Of a DNA stretch of 64,000 nt, positions 62,601-64,000 are shown piece by piece; the first letter of the stretch is position 1, and every line of letters begins with the position of its first letter. The stretch comes from Pipra filicauda (Eukaryota > Chordata > Aves > Passeriformes > Pipridae). Where the stretch lies: positions 9,548,001-9,612,000 of the forward strand of contig NW_024104421.1 in the NCBI RefSeq assembly GCF_003945595.2. Direction: 5' to 3'. The notes under the pieces were generated by a model. The model was not told the DNA's origin and did no database searches. It saw nothing but the letters and a program-made list of their open reading frames with translations. The translations under genes and the position numbers were made by a program.

Positions 62601-63521
62601 TTCTTTCCTTCCTCATTTTAATAACACATTTTAAACAGCAATTATGGGTTTCTGTATCCCAGTGAAATTTAAGCTTAAAAAAAAATCTTAGTATGATGTG
62701 ACTTCTATGTAACTCCATATAATTTAAACTGTGCTCCTGAAAGAGGTGAATTCATTGTTTCCATTTCCCTTCCACGGATAGAAGTGCGAGGTTATCAAGC
62801 ATTTGAGTAACTACAGAGACTTTTCCATCAGGGATGTTACCCAGTTATGAAGGAGTCTGCCTGAGATGAAGTCTGTTCTGGCTTATTAATATTGAGCAGT
62901 TATTTGAAGAAAGCAGCACACAGCTTTGGTATTTCCCACAAATACATTAAAAGCATCTGTTCCTAGCTTCATTTCTATGCTTATCCCTTCTATTCTTTCT
63001 TTCCTTCCTTCAATTAAACATTGTCTCAAGCTATTCACATGGGTTTATACACTGGCTTACATCGTTAAGCTGTTTGGGATATCTCTGAGGCTCATCACTT
63101 CAGCTCATCATACAGAAGAGTAAAATCCTTTCTCCTGCGGGAATTCAGGTACTGCCTGCTGCAGGCAGCCCTCAGAGGCCAGCAGTGGGACCAAGGTCCC
63201 ACTGTTCACATGCAGATTTCCCCATAGCCCCTATTGCTGCTGCACTTGCTGCAGCATTAACAGCAGAGAGGGGGGAAAAGGTCACAGGCACTTAGCCTGC
63301 TAGTAAATCCAGAGGATTAATGAGATCCATTAACGCTCCTTGTATTTTGCCCTCATTTGCAGACACTTTCAGGGAGAGACATCGAGTATCATTTATCTAA
63401 TGCCAGGATAGTGTTTTACGAGGACTTGACCAATGGAACCACTCTTCTAACTCATCTAGGGAAAAAACTCCTCATTACAAACACCAGGGGCCAGGAACAT
63501 CAAGCCCCCACCGCTGAACAG
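303..63521 (+). CDS. STAB2: Stabilin-2, 58 internal coding exons (partial gene)
   Basis: Multi-exon gene for a type I membrane scavenger receptor that, in mammals, takes up hyaluronan, other glycosaminoglycans and modified proteins and recognises phosphatidylserine on liver, spleen and lymph-node sinusoidal endothelium. Joining the exons listed below keeps one open frame of about 2175 residues. Approximate residue order in this fragment: EGF-like repeats 1-125; FAS1-1 125-280; FAS1-2 281-437; cysteine-rich linker and laminin-type EGF 438-555; EGF repeats to 755; FAS1-3 and FAS1-4 756-1040; linker and EGF repeats 1041-1355; FAS1-5 and FAS1-6 1356-1654; linker and EGF repeats 1655-1947; Link 1948-2046; EGF half and FAS1-7 2047-2175. 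The start codon, signal peptide, transmembrane helix and cytoplasmic endocytosis signals are outside the window. Human STAB2 is about 2550 residues, so some 85% is present. STAB1 has the same domain plan but matches remembered sequence less well. Confidence 0.95.
1522..1655 (+). CDS. STAB2: STAB2 exon a2: EGF-like repeat halves
   Basis: Acceptor CTGATTTAG, donor ATTAC|GTGAGT; phases 0 in, 2 out. Finishes the EGF-like repeat begun upstream ([18 protein letters not shown]) and starts another ([16 protein letters not shown]). The split threonine codon is completed in the next exon, almost 5 kb away. Confidence 0.92.
1656..6575 (+). other. Long intron (4.9 kb), no gene recognised
   Basis: Largest intron in the window. 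It holds only small curiosities: a perfect 8-bp palindrome with a one-base centre at 2042-2058, a GCATT triplet repeat near 3243, and a 17-bp unit present twice with one mismatch at 4079-4112. Open frames of up to 175 codons (5836-6363, +) have no recognisable domain and no flanking splice logic. No CR1 was recognised. Confidence 0.7.
6576..6709 (+). CDS. STAB2: STAB2 exon a3: end of EGF, start of FAS1-1
   Basis: Acceptor CTTCACAG, donor CTGG|GTAAGT; phases 2 in, 1 out. Reads [17 protein letters not shown], the final EGF half with the GNGFxCxGN signature that precedes each first FAS1 of a pair here. It then enters the FAS1-1 helical lead ([18 protein letters not shown]). The 1755-bp intron that follows holds nothing recognised. 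Confidence 0.93.
8465..8547 (+). CDS. STAB2: STAB2 exon a4: FAS1-1, first conserved strand
   Basis: Acceptor CTTCTCATAAG (A at -3), donor AAAT|GTAAGT; phases 1 in, 0 out. Encodes [21 protein letters not shown], which contains the FTVLVPT form of the FAS1 H1 motif. Matches the start of the first FAS1 domain of stabilin-2. Confidence 0.93.
9138..9155 (+). repeat. Poly(T) tract, 18 bases
   Basis: Uninterrupted T run about 46 bp upstream of the acceptor of exon a5, between the likely branch-point region and upstream intron. May be length-polymorphic; it is not the immediate polypyrimidine tract. Confidence 0.9.
9202..9351 (+). CDS. STAB2: STAB2 exon a5: FAS1-1 core
   Basis: Acceptor TGCTTTTCTAG, donor AAAAG|GTAAGT; phase 0 on both sides, 50 codons. 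Contains [10 protein letters not shown] at the place of the FAS1 Tyr-His region (Leu-His here) and [10 protein letters not shown]. Several Asn-x-Ser/Thr sequons (NTSSLNNTS) suggest glycosylation. The 1312-bp intron that follows shows nothing recognised. Confidence 0.93.
10664..10807 (+). CDS. STAB2: STAB2 exon a6: end of FAS1-1 with basic strand
   Basis: Acceptor TTCTTTCAG, donor AAAGAG|GTGAGC; phase 0/0, 48 codons. Ends FAS1-1 with the H2-type sequence [17 protein letters not shown]. Upstream of it is a strongly basic segment, [12 protein letters not shown]. Basic residues are also remembered here in the human protein. The 756-bp intron that follows is empty. Confidence 0.93.
11564..11626 (+). 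CDS. STAB2: STAB2 exon a7: start of FAS1-2
   Basis: Acceptor CTTATTTCAG, donor ATAGAG|GTAAGG; phase 0/0, 21 codons ([20 protein letters not shown]). This is the N-terminal helix of the second FAS1 domain. It is separated from the next exon by an intron of only 86 bp. Confidence 0.9.
11713..11832 (+). CDS. STAB2: STAB2 exon a8: FAS1-2 H1 motif
   Basis: Acceptor CCAAAACAG, donor GCACAG|GTATAA; phase 0/0, 40 codons. Contains [17 protein letters not shown], a clear FAS1 H1 motif, then LDYLLSAQ. The 581-bp intron that follows is GC-richer than its neighbours and carries a long antisense open frame with no support. Confidence 0.93.
12414..12467 (+). CDS. STAB2: STAB2 exon a9: FAS1-2 Tyr-His motif
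   Basis: Acceptor CATTGGCAG, donor ACTGAG|GTGAGC; phase 0/0, 18 codons, [18 protein letters not shown]. Carries the RYHIV form of the FAS1 Tyr-His motif. The 683-bp intron that follows shows nothing recognised. Confidence 0.9.
13151..13231 (+). CDS. STAB2: STAB2 exon a10: FAS1-2 middle
   Basis: Acceptor TTCATTTCAG, donor AGCACT|GTAAGT; phase 0/0, 27 codons. Encodes [19 protein letters not shown] and a sequon (NRT). The 964-bp intron that follows has a purine-rich G-run cluster near 13292-13319 but no gene. Confidence 0.92.
14196..14348 (+). CDS. STAB2: STAB2 exon a11: end of FAS1-2
   Basis: Acceptor TTTCATAG, donor ACAAAG|GTAAGA; phase 0/0, 51 codons. Contains [16 protein letters not shown], the FAS1 H2 motif, and closes with [11 protein letters not shown]. 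The RCD at this point recurs after each FAS1 pair (exons b8 and c8) and opens the cysteine-rich linker. Confidence 0.94.
14349..17434 (+). other. Long intron (3.1 kb), no gene recognised
   Basis: No CR1 or other named repeat was recognised. Open frames on both strands near 15478-15849 overlap each other, lack recognisable domains and are taken as chance. The AT-rich stretch around 14740-14780 is low complexity only. Confidence 0.65.
17435..17497 (+). CDS. STAB2: STAB2 exon a12: cysteine-rich linker, first part
   Basis: Acceptor CCTTCTAG, donor CCCATC|GTAAGT; phase 0/0, 21 codons: [20 protein letters not shown]. Short CxxC...CP module after the FAS1 pair, equivalent to exons b9 and c9. The 762-bp intron that follows has nothing recognised. 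Confidence 0.9.
18260..18343 (+). CDS. STAB2: STAB2 exon a13: cysteine-rich linker, second part
   Basis: Acceptor GTGTTCCAG, donor ATAAAG|GTATAG; phase 0/0, 28 codons with [20 protein letters not shown]. The GCxxxC arrangement is shared with exons b10 and c10. The 1154-bp intron that follows shows nothing recognised. Confidence 0.9.
19498..19584 (+). CDS. STAB2: STAB2 exon a14: laminin-type EGF start
   Basis: Acceptor ATTTCACAG, donor GGGCAG|GTAAGA; phase 0/0, 29 codons. Encodes [18 protein letters not shown], the CCxGFxGxxCxxCPG signature that follows every linker in this gene. The next intron is 517 bp. Confidence 0.93.
20102..20213 (+). CDS. STAB2: STAB2 exon a15: laminin-type EGF end
   Basis: Acceptor CATATCACAG, donor AAAG|GTAAGT; phases 0 in, 1 out. 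Contains [16 protein letters not shown] and [12 protein letters not shown], a laminin-type EGF pattern. The 1260-bp intron that follows is AT-rich with nothing recognised. Confidence 0.93.
21474..21654 (+). CDS. STAB2: STAB2 exon a16: EGF-like repeats
   Basis: Acceptor TCTCTAATAG, donor GTGAG|GTAAGT; phases 1 in, 2 out. Encodes an EGF-like unit ([18 protein letters not shown] to GYTGKLC) and the beginning of the next ([14 protein letters not shown]). The 1008-bp intron that follows shows nothing recognised. Confidence 0.92.
22663..22756 (+). CDS. STAB2: STAB2 exon a17: EGF-like repeats
   Basis: Acceptor CTCTGTAG, donor ATCAAT|GTAAGT; phases 2 in, 0 out. Finishes one EGF repeat ([14 protein letters not shown]) and begins another ([11 protein letters not shown]). 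The following intron is 214 bp. Confidence 0.92.
22971..23129 (+). CDS. STAB2: STAB2 exon a18: EGF-like repeats
   Basis: Acceptor CCCCCTAG, donor GGTCAG|GTAGGT; phase 0/0, 53 codons. Contains [14 protein letters not shown] and [18 protein letters not shown]. The 388-bp intron that follows is pyrimidine-rich without other content. Confidence 0.93.
23518..23613 (+). CDS. STAB2: STAB2 exon a19: EGF-like repeats
   Basis: Acceptor GAAATGACAG, donor CATCTG|GTGAGT; phase 0/0, 32 codons: [14 protein letters not shown] then [11 protein letters not shown]. The polypyrimidine tract before this acceptor is poor. The next intron is 776 bp and holds the G-run at 24022-24041. Confidence 0.92.
24022..24041 (+). 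repeat. G-run, potential G-quadruplex
   Basis: Two long G tracts (7 and 12) separated by AA, with a further GGG just downstream, inside an intron. The sequence could form a G-quadruplex on the + strand. No function is inferred. Confidence 0.6.
24390..24485 (+). CDS. STAB2: STAB2 exon a20: EGF end before FAS1-3
   Basis: Acceptor TGGTTCAAAG (A at -3), donor GCAGAT|GTAAGT; phase 0/0, 32 codons. Contains [17 protein letters not shown], the GDGxxCxGN signature before a FAS1 pair. The 993-bp intron that follows has nothing recognised. Confidence 0.92.
25479..25526 (+). CDS. STAB2: STAB2 exon b1: start of FAS1-3
   Basis: Acceptor CTAATCAG, donor GTTAAT|GTAAGT; phase 0/0, 16 codons: [17 protein letters not shown] short exon encoding the first helix of FAS1-3, matching exon c1 in length (48 bp) and position in FAS1-5. 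Confidence 0.9.
25527..28204 (+). other. Long intron (2.7 kb) carrying a CR1 copy
   Basis: Apart from the CR1 fragment at 25991-26379 nothing is recognised. Open frames at 27306-27632 (+) and nearby antisense frames show no domain. Confidence 0.7.
25991..26379 (-). mobile_element. CR1 LINE 3' fragment
   Basis: Begins with the repeated GAATCACAG-type terminal motif, then the typical antisense CR1 text (TTGAAAGGGACCTTTAAAGG, CCAGGGATGGGGCATCTACC, TCTCTGGGTAACCT). It runs to the TTCTCCAAGGTGAACAACTT region. The sense strand of the element is minus, so its 3' end faces low coordinates. Moderately diverged and 5'-truncated, as most CR1 copies are. Confidence 0.92.
28205..28341 (+). CDS. STAB2: STAB2 exon b2: FAS1-3 H1 motif
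   Basis: Acceptor TTTTGTGCAG, donor CTGAA|GTATGT; phases 0 in, 2 out. Encodes [16 protein letters not shown], a FAS1 H1 motif, and an acidic stretch (DEEEKAFW). A T-rich run follows the donor. The next intron is 364 bp. Confidence 0.93.
28706..28820 (+). CDS. STAB2: STAB2 exon b3: FAS1-3 Tyr-His motif
   Basis: Acceptor TTTCCTTTAG, donor ATGGG|GTGAGA; phases 2 in, 0 out. Begins with the split lysine and [13 protein letters not shown], then [11 protein letters not shown]. The 958-bp intron that follows shows nothing recognised. Confidence 0.93.
29779..29856 (+). CDS. STAB2: STAB2 exon b4: FAS1-3 H2 motif
   Basis: Acceptor CTCTTTCAG, donor GACAAG|GTACAC; phase 0/0, 26 codons: [12 protein letters not shown] then [11 protein letters not shown]. 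The donor (GTACAC) is suboptimal. The next intron is 167 bp. Confidence 0.92.
30024..30116 (+). CDS. STAB2: STAB2 exon b5: FAS1-3/FAS1-4 junction
   Basis: Acceptor CCTTTCCAG, donor ATCATT|GTAAGC; phase 0/0, 31 codons. Ends FAS1-3 (VLTPL) and begins FAS1-4 ([18 protein letters not shown]). The next intron is only 124 bp. Confidence 0.93.
30241..30348 (+). CDS. STAB2: STAB2 exon b6: FAS1-4 H1 motif
   Basis: Acceptor TTCACAACAG, donor ACTCTG|GTACGT; phase 0/0, 36 codons. Encodes [18 protein letters not shown], a clear H1 motif. Confidence 0.93.
30691..30800 (-). mobile_element. Possible ancient CR1 remnant
   Basis: AGGTCAACAAGTCCAGTCCC, followed after some distance by TTCTTAAAACTATCCAGATG, resembles the antisense text of older CR1 families. 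Divergence is high and the boundaries are guesses. Confidence 0.35.
32659..32693 (+). repeat. TA dinucleotide microsatellite
   Basis: About 17 uninterrupted TA units inside an intron, well away from splice sites. Likely length-polymorphic. Confidence 0.95.
33118..33249 (+). CDS. STAB2: STAB2 exon b7: FAS1-4 core
   Basis: Acceptor TGTTTGCAG, donor AGTCAG|GTACTG; phase 0/0, 44 codons. Contains [19 protein letters not shown] and [18 protein letters not shown]. The [14 protein letters not shown] stretch is identical to what I recall for human STAB2. The 1051-bp intron that follows shows nothing recognised. Confidence 0.94.
34301..34426 (+). CDS. STAB2: STAB2 exon b8: end of FAS1-4
   Basis: Acceptor TCTTTTGCAG, donor ATCATT|GTAAGT; phase 0/0, 42 codons. 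Encodes [20 protein letters not shown] then the RCD that closes each FAS1 pair, and a sequon (NDT). The 1306-bp intron that follows has nothing recognised. Confidence 0.94.
35733..35789 (+). CDS. STAB2: STAB2 exon b9: cysteine-rich linker, first part
   Basis: Acceptor GTTGCTTAAG (A at -3), donor GAAATA|GTAAGT; phase 0/0, 19 codons: [19 protein letters not shown]. Same 57-bp size and CxxC...CPxGTK pattern as exon c9. The 1220-bp intron that follows is empty. Confidence 0.9.
37010..37105 (+). CDS. STAB2: STAB2 exon b10: cysteine-rich linker, second part
   Basis: Acceptor TTTGCTCAG, donor ATCATT|GTGAGT; phase 0/0, 32 codons with [20 protein letters not shown] then QPKC. A second CAG lies 4 bp downstream, but using it would break the frame. 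The match to human linker length supports the start chosen. Confidence 0.88.
37477..37771 (-). mobile_element. CR1 LINE 3' fragment close to an exon
   Basis: Antisense CR1 text: GGGACCTTAAAGATCAACTA, ACCAGGTTGCTCAAAGCC, CTTGAACACTTCCAGGGATG, AGCTTCTCTGGGCAACCTGT. It is well conserved and stops at CCTTGTAAAAATCC, only about 60 bp before the acceptor of exon b11, so the insertion lies next to that exon's splice signals. Confidence 0.95.
37833..38028 (+). CDS. STAB2: STAB2 exon b11: laminin-type EGF
   Basis: Acceptor GGGTTTCCAG, donor TCAAG|GTACTG; phases 0 in, 1 out. Encodes [19 protein letters not shown], then [16 protein letters not shown] and [12 protein letters not shown]. This single exon does the work of exons a14 plus a15 in the first unit. 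The next intron is 527 bp. Confidence 0.94.
38556..38651 (+). CDS. STAB2: STAB2 exon b12: EGF-like repeat
   Basis: Acceptor CTCCCCACAG, donor GACTG|GTGAGT; phase 1/1, one EGF module: [18 protein letters not shown] to GWRGVVC. The 988-bp intron that follows holds the 17-bp minisatellite. Confidence 0.93.
39455..39511 (+). repeat. 17-bp minisatellite, about 3.4 units
   Basis: Unit ACAGATGGAGTCTCTAT at 39455-39471 is repeated at 39472-39488 and 39489-39505 with few changes, followed by a partial copy. It lies about 130 bp upstream of exon b13. Confidence 0.9.
39640..39685 (+). CDS. STAB2: STAB2 exon b13: EGF-like repeat, first half
   Basis: Acceptor CCACTTGCAG, donor GCTAA|GTATGT; phases 1 in, 2 out. 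Only 46 bp, encoding [14 protein letters not shown]. The split asparagine codon is finished in exon b14. Small, but supported by phase and by the human counterpart as recalled. The 1462-bp intron that follows contains the poly(A) at 40766. Confidence 0.88.
40766..40792 (+). repeat. Poly(A) tract, 27 bases
   Basis: Uninterrupted run of A inside an intron, the longest homopolymer in the window. The upstream few hundred bases show no recognisable retrocopy or LINE text. Confidence 0.9.
41148..41224 (+). CDS. STAB2: STAB2 exon b14: EGF-like repeat, second half; GC donor
   Basis: Acceptor ACTTCATTAG; phases 2 in, 1 out. Encodes [19 protein letters not shown]. The donor is ACAG|GCAAGT, a GC donor. 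The nearest GT, 4 bp downstream, would put the next exon out of frame, so the GC site is needed to continue into exon b15. Confidence 0.92.
42698..42823 (+). CDS. STAB2: STAB2 exon b15: EGF-like repeat
   Basis: Acceptor CACTGTTCAG, donor GCATCG|GTAAGC; phase 1/1, one whole EGF module: [17 protein letters not shown], then [14 protein letters not shown]. The next intron is 533 bp. Confidence 0.95.
43357..43430 (+). CDS. STAB2: STAB2 exon b16: EGF-like repeat, first half
   Basis: Acceptor GTTTTATAAAG (A at -3), donor AATCAA|GTGAGT; phases 1 in, 0 out. Encodes [17 protein letters not shown] then TQIGPNQ. The 1822-bp intron that follows shows nothing recognised. Confidence 0.93.
45253..45324 (+). 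CDS. STAB2: STAB2 exon b17: EGF-like repeat, second half
   Basis: Acceptor TGTTTTGTAG, donor TCACAA|GTAAGT; phase 0/0, 24 codons: [16 protein letters not shown] then ISLCSQ. The 1908-bp intron that follows shows nothing recognised. Confidence 0.93.
47233..47352 (+). CDS. STAB2: STAB2 exon b18: EGF end before FAS1-5
   Basis: Acceptor GGTCTTACAAG (A at -3), donor TTCCAG|GTAAAG; phase 0/0, 40 codons. Encodes [11 protein letters not shown], then [17 protein letters not shown], the GDGxxCxGN signature before a FAS1 pair. Confidence 0.93.
47512..47648 (+). repeat. A-rich CAAA-type low-complexity tract
   Basis: Runs of CAAA/ACAAA units, partly degenerate and with C-rich interruptions, fill much of the 517-bp intron between exons b18 and c1. 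The complement gives a spurious Cys/Phe-rich open frame. It could be the decayed tail of a retroelement or a plain microsatellite. Confidence 0.85.
47870..47917 (+). CDS. STAB2: STAB2 exon c1: start of FAS1-5
   Basis: Acceptor TCAATTGCAG, donor TTAGAG|GTAAGA; phase 0/0, 16 codons: [16 protein letters not shown]. Equivalent to exon b1 of FAS1-3. The 1056-bp intron that follows shows nothing recognised. Confidence 0.9.
48974..49057 (+). CDS. STAB2: STAB2 exon c2: FAS1-5 H1 motif
   Basis: Acceptor AATTTGGCAG, donor CCACGA|GTAAGT; phase 0/0, 28 codons. Contains [15 protein letters not shown], a FAS1 H1 motif. The next intron is only 87 bp. Confidence 0.93.
49145..49291 (+). CDS. STAB2: STAB2 exon c3: FAS1-5 Tyr-His motif
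   Basis: Acceptor TGCACTGTAG, donor TCTCAG|GTAACT; phase 0/0, 49 codons. Contains [17 protein letters not shown] and a sequon in [10 protein letters not shown]. The next intron is 395 bp. Confidence 0.94.
49687..49812 (+). CDS. STAB2: STAB2 exon c4: end of FAS1-5
   Basis: Acceptor GCCTTTCCAG, donor AAGAAG|GTATGT; phase 0/0, 42 codons. Contains [18 protein letters not shown], the H2-type motif ending FAS1-5. The next intron is 345 bp. Confidence 0.94.
50158..50217 (+). CDS. STAB2: STAB2 exon c5: start of FAS1-6
   Basis: Acceptor TCTTTGTAG, donor CTAGAG|GTAAGG; phase 0/0, 20 codons: [20 protein letters not shown]. Equivalent to exon a7 of FAS1-2. The 541-bp intron that follows has nothing recognised. 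Confidence 0.9.
50759..50935 (+). CDS. STAB2: STAB2 exon c6: FAS1-6 core
   Basis: Acceptor ATGTTGCAG, donor GCTGCG|GTAAGC; phase 0/0, 59 codons. Contains [18 protein letters not shown] and [11 protein letters not shown]. The H1 motif has Trp (LFWPT) where others have Val or Ala, as I also recall for human. The next intron is 82 bp, the shortest in the window. Confidence 0.95.
51018..51107 (+). CDS. STAB2: STAB2 exon c7: FAS1-6 middle
   Basis: Acceptor CCTTCCCAG, donor GACATT|GTAAGT; phase 0/0, 30 codons: [20 protein letters not shown] then VSCGDNGDI. The 1299-bp intron that follows carries the longest CR1 copy of the window. Confidence 0.93.
51645..52168 (-). mobile_element. CR1 LINE copy with ORF2 remnant
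   Basis: Antisense CR1 text with ATCATAGAATCATAGG at the element's 3' end, GGTTGGAAGAGACCTTAGAG, and TCATCTTCGTGGCCCTCCTC further in. About 520 bp, the longest CR1 copy here. It reaches into the C-terminal end of ORF2 (see the separate pseudogene entry). Confidence 0.96.
51983..52168 (-). pseudogene. CR1 ORF2 (reverse transcriptase polyprotein) C-terminal remnant
   Basis: On the minus strand a 61-codon frame reads the CR1 ORF2 C-terminal signature: [20 protein letters not shown] followed by YEERLR. The preceding residues ([13 protein letters not shown]) are the decayed Gln-Tyr-x-Val-Gln-Val-Trp-Ala-Pro region of this family. The frame is a 5'-truncated dead fragment; its ATG is accidental. 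Confidence 0.9.
52407..52553 (+). CDS. STAB2: STAB2 exon c8: end of FAS1-6
   Basis: Acceptor CTGTCTCTCAG, donor TTCATG|GTCAGC; phase 0/0, 49 codons. Contains [18 protein letters not shown] then RCDSF, the RCD that ends a FAS1 pair. The 1061-bp intron that follows is AT-rich with nothing recognised. Confidence 0.94.
53615..53671 (+). CDS. STAB2: STAB2 exon c9: cysteine-rich linker, first part
   Basis: Acceptor TATACAACAG, donor CCAAAG|GTAACA; phase 0/0, 19 codons: [19 protein letters not shown]. Matches exon b9 in size and pattern. The next intron is 382 bp. Confidence 0.92.
54054..54177 (+). CDS. STAB2: STAB2 exon c10: cysteine-rich linker and laminin-type EGF start
   Basis: Acceptor GTGCCCAG, donor GCCAAG|GTAGGA; phases 0 in, 1 out. 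Encodes [17 protein letters not shown], then [11 protein letters not shown]. Combines the roles of exons a13 and the start of a14. The 1052-bp intron that follows shows nothing recognised. Confidence 0.93.
55230..55379 (+). CDS. STAB2: STAB2 exon c11: EGF / laminin-type EGF
   Basis: Acceptor ACCTTTCAG after a long T-rich tract, donor CAGAC|GTACGT; phase 1/1. Encodes [32 protein letters not shown] and [10 protein letters not shown]. The sequon NGT lies inside the EGF loop. Confidence 0.94.
55380..57188 (+). other. Intron (1.8 kb) with an old CR1 fragment
   Basis: Only the degenerate CR1 at 56867-57058 is recognised; the rest shows no gene-like content. Confidence 0.65.
56867..57058 (-). mobile_element. 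Degenerate CR1 fragment
   Basis: Antisense CR1-like text (AAGTTGGAAGGGGTTTCAGA, GGGTGGAGATTGCTCAACC, then an ACTCTGG... GTCTGCTCC region) resembling an older subfamily than the other copies. Boundaries are approximate. Confidence 0.7.
57189..57293 (+). CDS. STAB2: STAB2 exon c12: EGF-like repeat; weak donor
   Basis: Acceptor TTCTTTTCCAG; phase 1/1, one EGF module: [19 protein letters not shown] then [10 protein letters not shown]. The donor needed to reach exon c13 in frame is CTAG|GTCTCT, which departs from consensus at +3, +4 and +5. Recalled human sequence has the same residue count across this junction. The next intron is 386 bp. Confidence 0.85.
   Translation, partial: PVSARTTGSVMKDTQEQDDVSVKQDGLAGCVKPS
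57680..57787 (+). CDS. STAB2: STAB2 exon c13: EGF-like repeat
   Basis: Acceptor TTCCCCACAG, donor CACAG|GTGAGC; phase 1/1, one EGF module: [15 protein letters not shown], then [14 protein letters not shown]. The 680-bp intron that follows contains a CR1 end. Confidence 0.94.
58066..58118 (+). mobile_element. CR1 3' terminal fragment, sense orientation
   Basis: AGTTGGACTCGGTGATCTTA, followed by CTAAATGATTCTATGATT, the sense-strand 3' end of CR1 including part of the ATTCTATG terminal repeat. About 50 bp are clear; upstream sequence may be diverged CR1. It is the only confident CR1 piece in + orientation. Confidence 0.8.
58468..58661 (+). CDS. STAB2: STAB2 exon c14: two EGF-like repeats
   Basis: Acceptor CCCATACAG, donor GGACCT|GTAAGT; phases 1 in, 0 out. 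Contains [30 protein letters not shown] and [17 protein letters not shown]. The 976-bp intron that follows has nothing recognised. Confidence 0.95.
59638..59779 (+). CDS. STAB2: STAB2 exon c15: EGF end and pre-Link segment
   Basis: Acceptor TCTGACCAG, donor TCCAAG|GTGAGG; phases 0 in, 1 out. Contains [14 protein letters not shown] and [17 protein letters not shown] then DLHFQ. The last cysteine-rich part is the segment just before the Link domain. The next intron is 326 bp. Confidence 0.95.
60106..60239 (+). CDS. STAB2: STAB2 exon d1: Link domain, first half
   Basis: Acceptor CTCTTTGCAG, donor CAGAAG|GTGAGG; phases 1 in, 0 out. Contains [20 protein letters not shown] then [17 protein letters not shown], the N-terminal half of the hyaluronan-binding Link module. 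The 1111-bp intron that follows has nothing recognised. Confidence 0.96.
61351..61516 (+). CDS. STAB2: STAB2 exon d2: Link domain, second half
   Basis: Acceptor CAACCACAG, donor GAAAG|GTAAGA; phases 0 in, 1 out. Contains [33 protein letters not shown] and WDVFCYRE. With exon d1 this gives the four Link cysteines and the GWL/VGYP hallmarks. The next intron is 230 bp. Confidence 0.96.
61747..61853 (+). CDS. STAB2: STAB2 exon d3: EGF half and start of FAS1-7
   Basis: Acceptor ATCTTTCAG, donor CTGTCG|GTACGG; phases 1 in, 0 out. Contains [19 protein letters not shown], the fourth GDGxxCxGN signature before a FAS1, then [15 protein letters not shown]. The next intron is 608 bp. Confidence 0.95.
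62462..62581 (+). CDS. STAB2: STAB2 exon d4: FAS1-7 H1 motif
   Basis: Acceptor TTCTGCCTAG, donor AATGAG|GTCAGT; phase 0/0, 40 codons. Contains [20 protein letters not shown], an H1-type FAS1 motif. The 781-bp intron that follows shows nothing recognised. Confidence 0.94.
63363..63521 (+). CDS. STAB2: STAB2 exon d5: FAS1-7 core (last exon in window)
   Basis: Acceptor TCATTTGCAG, donor GAACAG|GTACCA; phase 0/0, 53 codons. Contains [20 protein letters not shown] and sequon NGT, then LGKKLLIT. The domain's C-terminal strand, transmembrane helix and tail are not reached. The remaining 479 bases (63522-64000) are intron with nothing recognised. Confidence 0.95.
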
Positions 63522-64000
63522 GTACCATTGTAACAAATTTCCTGTCCTCCTGCTTTTCCCCCTGCTCATGCTATACCCTGTAATCCGTTAGCACACTGCT
63601 CTGGAGAGCAATTCCATAAGGTTAGAGTGGGCAGCAATGAGAGAGTGAATTCAGAAGGCTCCTTCCTGCCCAGAGACTGTGGGATAACAACTGGCAAACT
63701 GCAAATCTACAAGTTTGCAAACAAGCAAGCTCTGACCTGCAAAACTCAAAGGAAGCTGTTCAAGTGACCTGCAGGAATGGCAGGATGGGAATACAGGCTT
63801 GATTCAACCCTTCCTTCAGTCTGGTAGGATTATGGGAAATGGCTGTGTGATAGGTGAAGAGATGAGAGCAGCAGTGTATCATTAAAGGTAGGTGTTGGCA
63901 TTTGTAAAGTTTCTTAGTAACTTTCTGGGAGAGGCAGGAGACTCCAACACAGCCTTGCTCAGAGCAAAAGCAGACAAAAGAGTGGTTTGCCTTTTTATTA

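Noticed and set aside
1..64000. Possibility of a microbial or viral system, CRISPR array or operon
   Set aside because: The window shows split-codon exons with GT-AG introns across its whole length and avian CR1 repeats; there is no spacer-repeat array, operon or viral gene.
1..64000. Assignment to STAB1 instead of STAB2
   Set aside because: Domain order is shared, but exon-by-exon residues (for example [30 protein letters not shown]) fit remembered STAB2. This rests on recall; a protein search would settle it.

Overview
The window is a stretch of a vertebrate, almost certainly avian, chromosome lying inside one large gene on the + strand. The gene is stabilin-2 (STAB2), a giant scavenger and hyaluronan-clearance receptor of sinusoidal endothelium. 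Two things point to a bird. The interspersed repeats are CR1 LINE copies of the type that dominates bird genomes, and introns are short (mostly 0.1-2 kb) with few repeats. STAB2 rather than STAB1 is called because the translated exons match remembered human STAB2 closely along the whole length; this is recall, not a search.

I could join 58 coding exons (303-63521) by splice sites and reading phase. They give about 6.5 kb of coding sequence, roughly 2175 residues, with no frameshift or in-frame stop. The 5' part (signal peptide and first EGF-like repeats) and the 3' part (end of the seventh FAS1 domain, transmembrane segment, cytoplasmic tail) lie outside the window.

Layout: 303-6600, EGF-like repeats; 6600-14348, FAS1 domains 1 and 2; 17435-24470, cysteine-rich linker, laminin-type EGF and EGF-like repeats; 24470-34426, FAS1 3 and 4; 35733-47340, a second linker and EGF block; 47340-52553, FAS1 5 and 6; 53615-59779, a third linker and EGF block; 60106-61516, Link (hyaluronan-binding) domain; 61747-63521, one EGF half and most of FAS1 7. 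The ectodomain is thus three copies of a large unit (FAS1 pair, cysteine-rich linker, EGF block), then Link plus a single FAS1.

The introns hold CR1 fragments (25991-26379, 37477-37771, 51645-52168, 56867-57058, 58066-58118, possibly 30691-30800), a TA microsatellite, homopolymer tracts, an A-rich CAAA tract and a 17-bp minisatellite. I found no second gene on either strand, no RNA gene and no promoter. Introns not listed separately showed nothing recognisable. The main points for a second look are a GC-AG intron (41225-42697), a very weak donor at 57294, a CR1 copy ending about 60 bp before an exon, and the threefold large-unit repeat with parallel exon structure. I see no sign of a new biological system.
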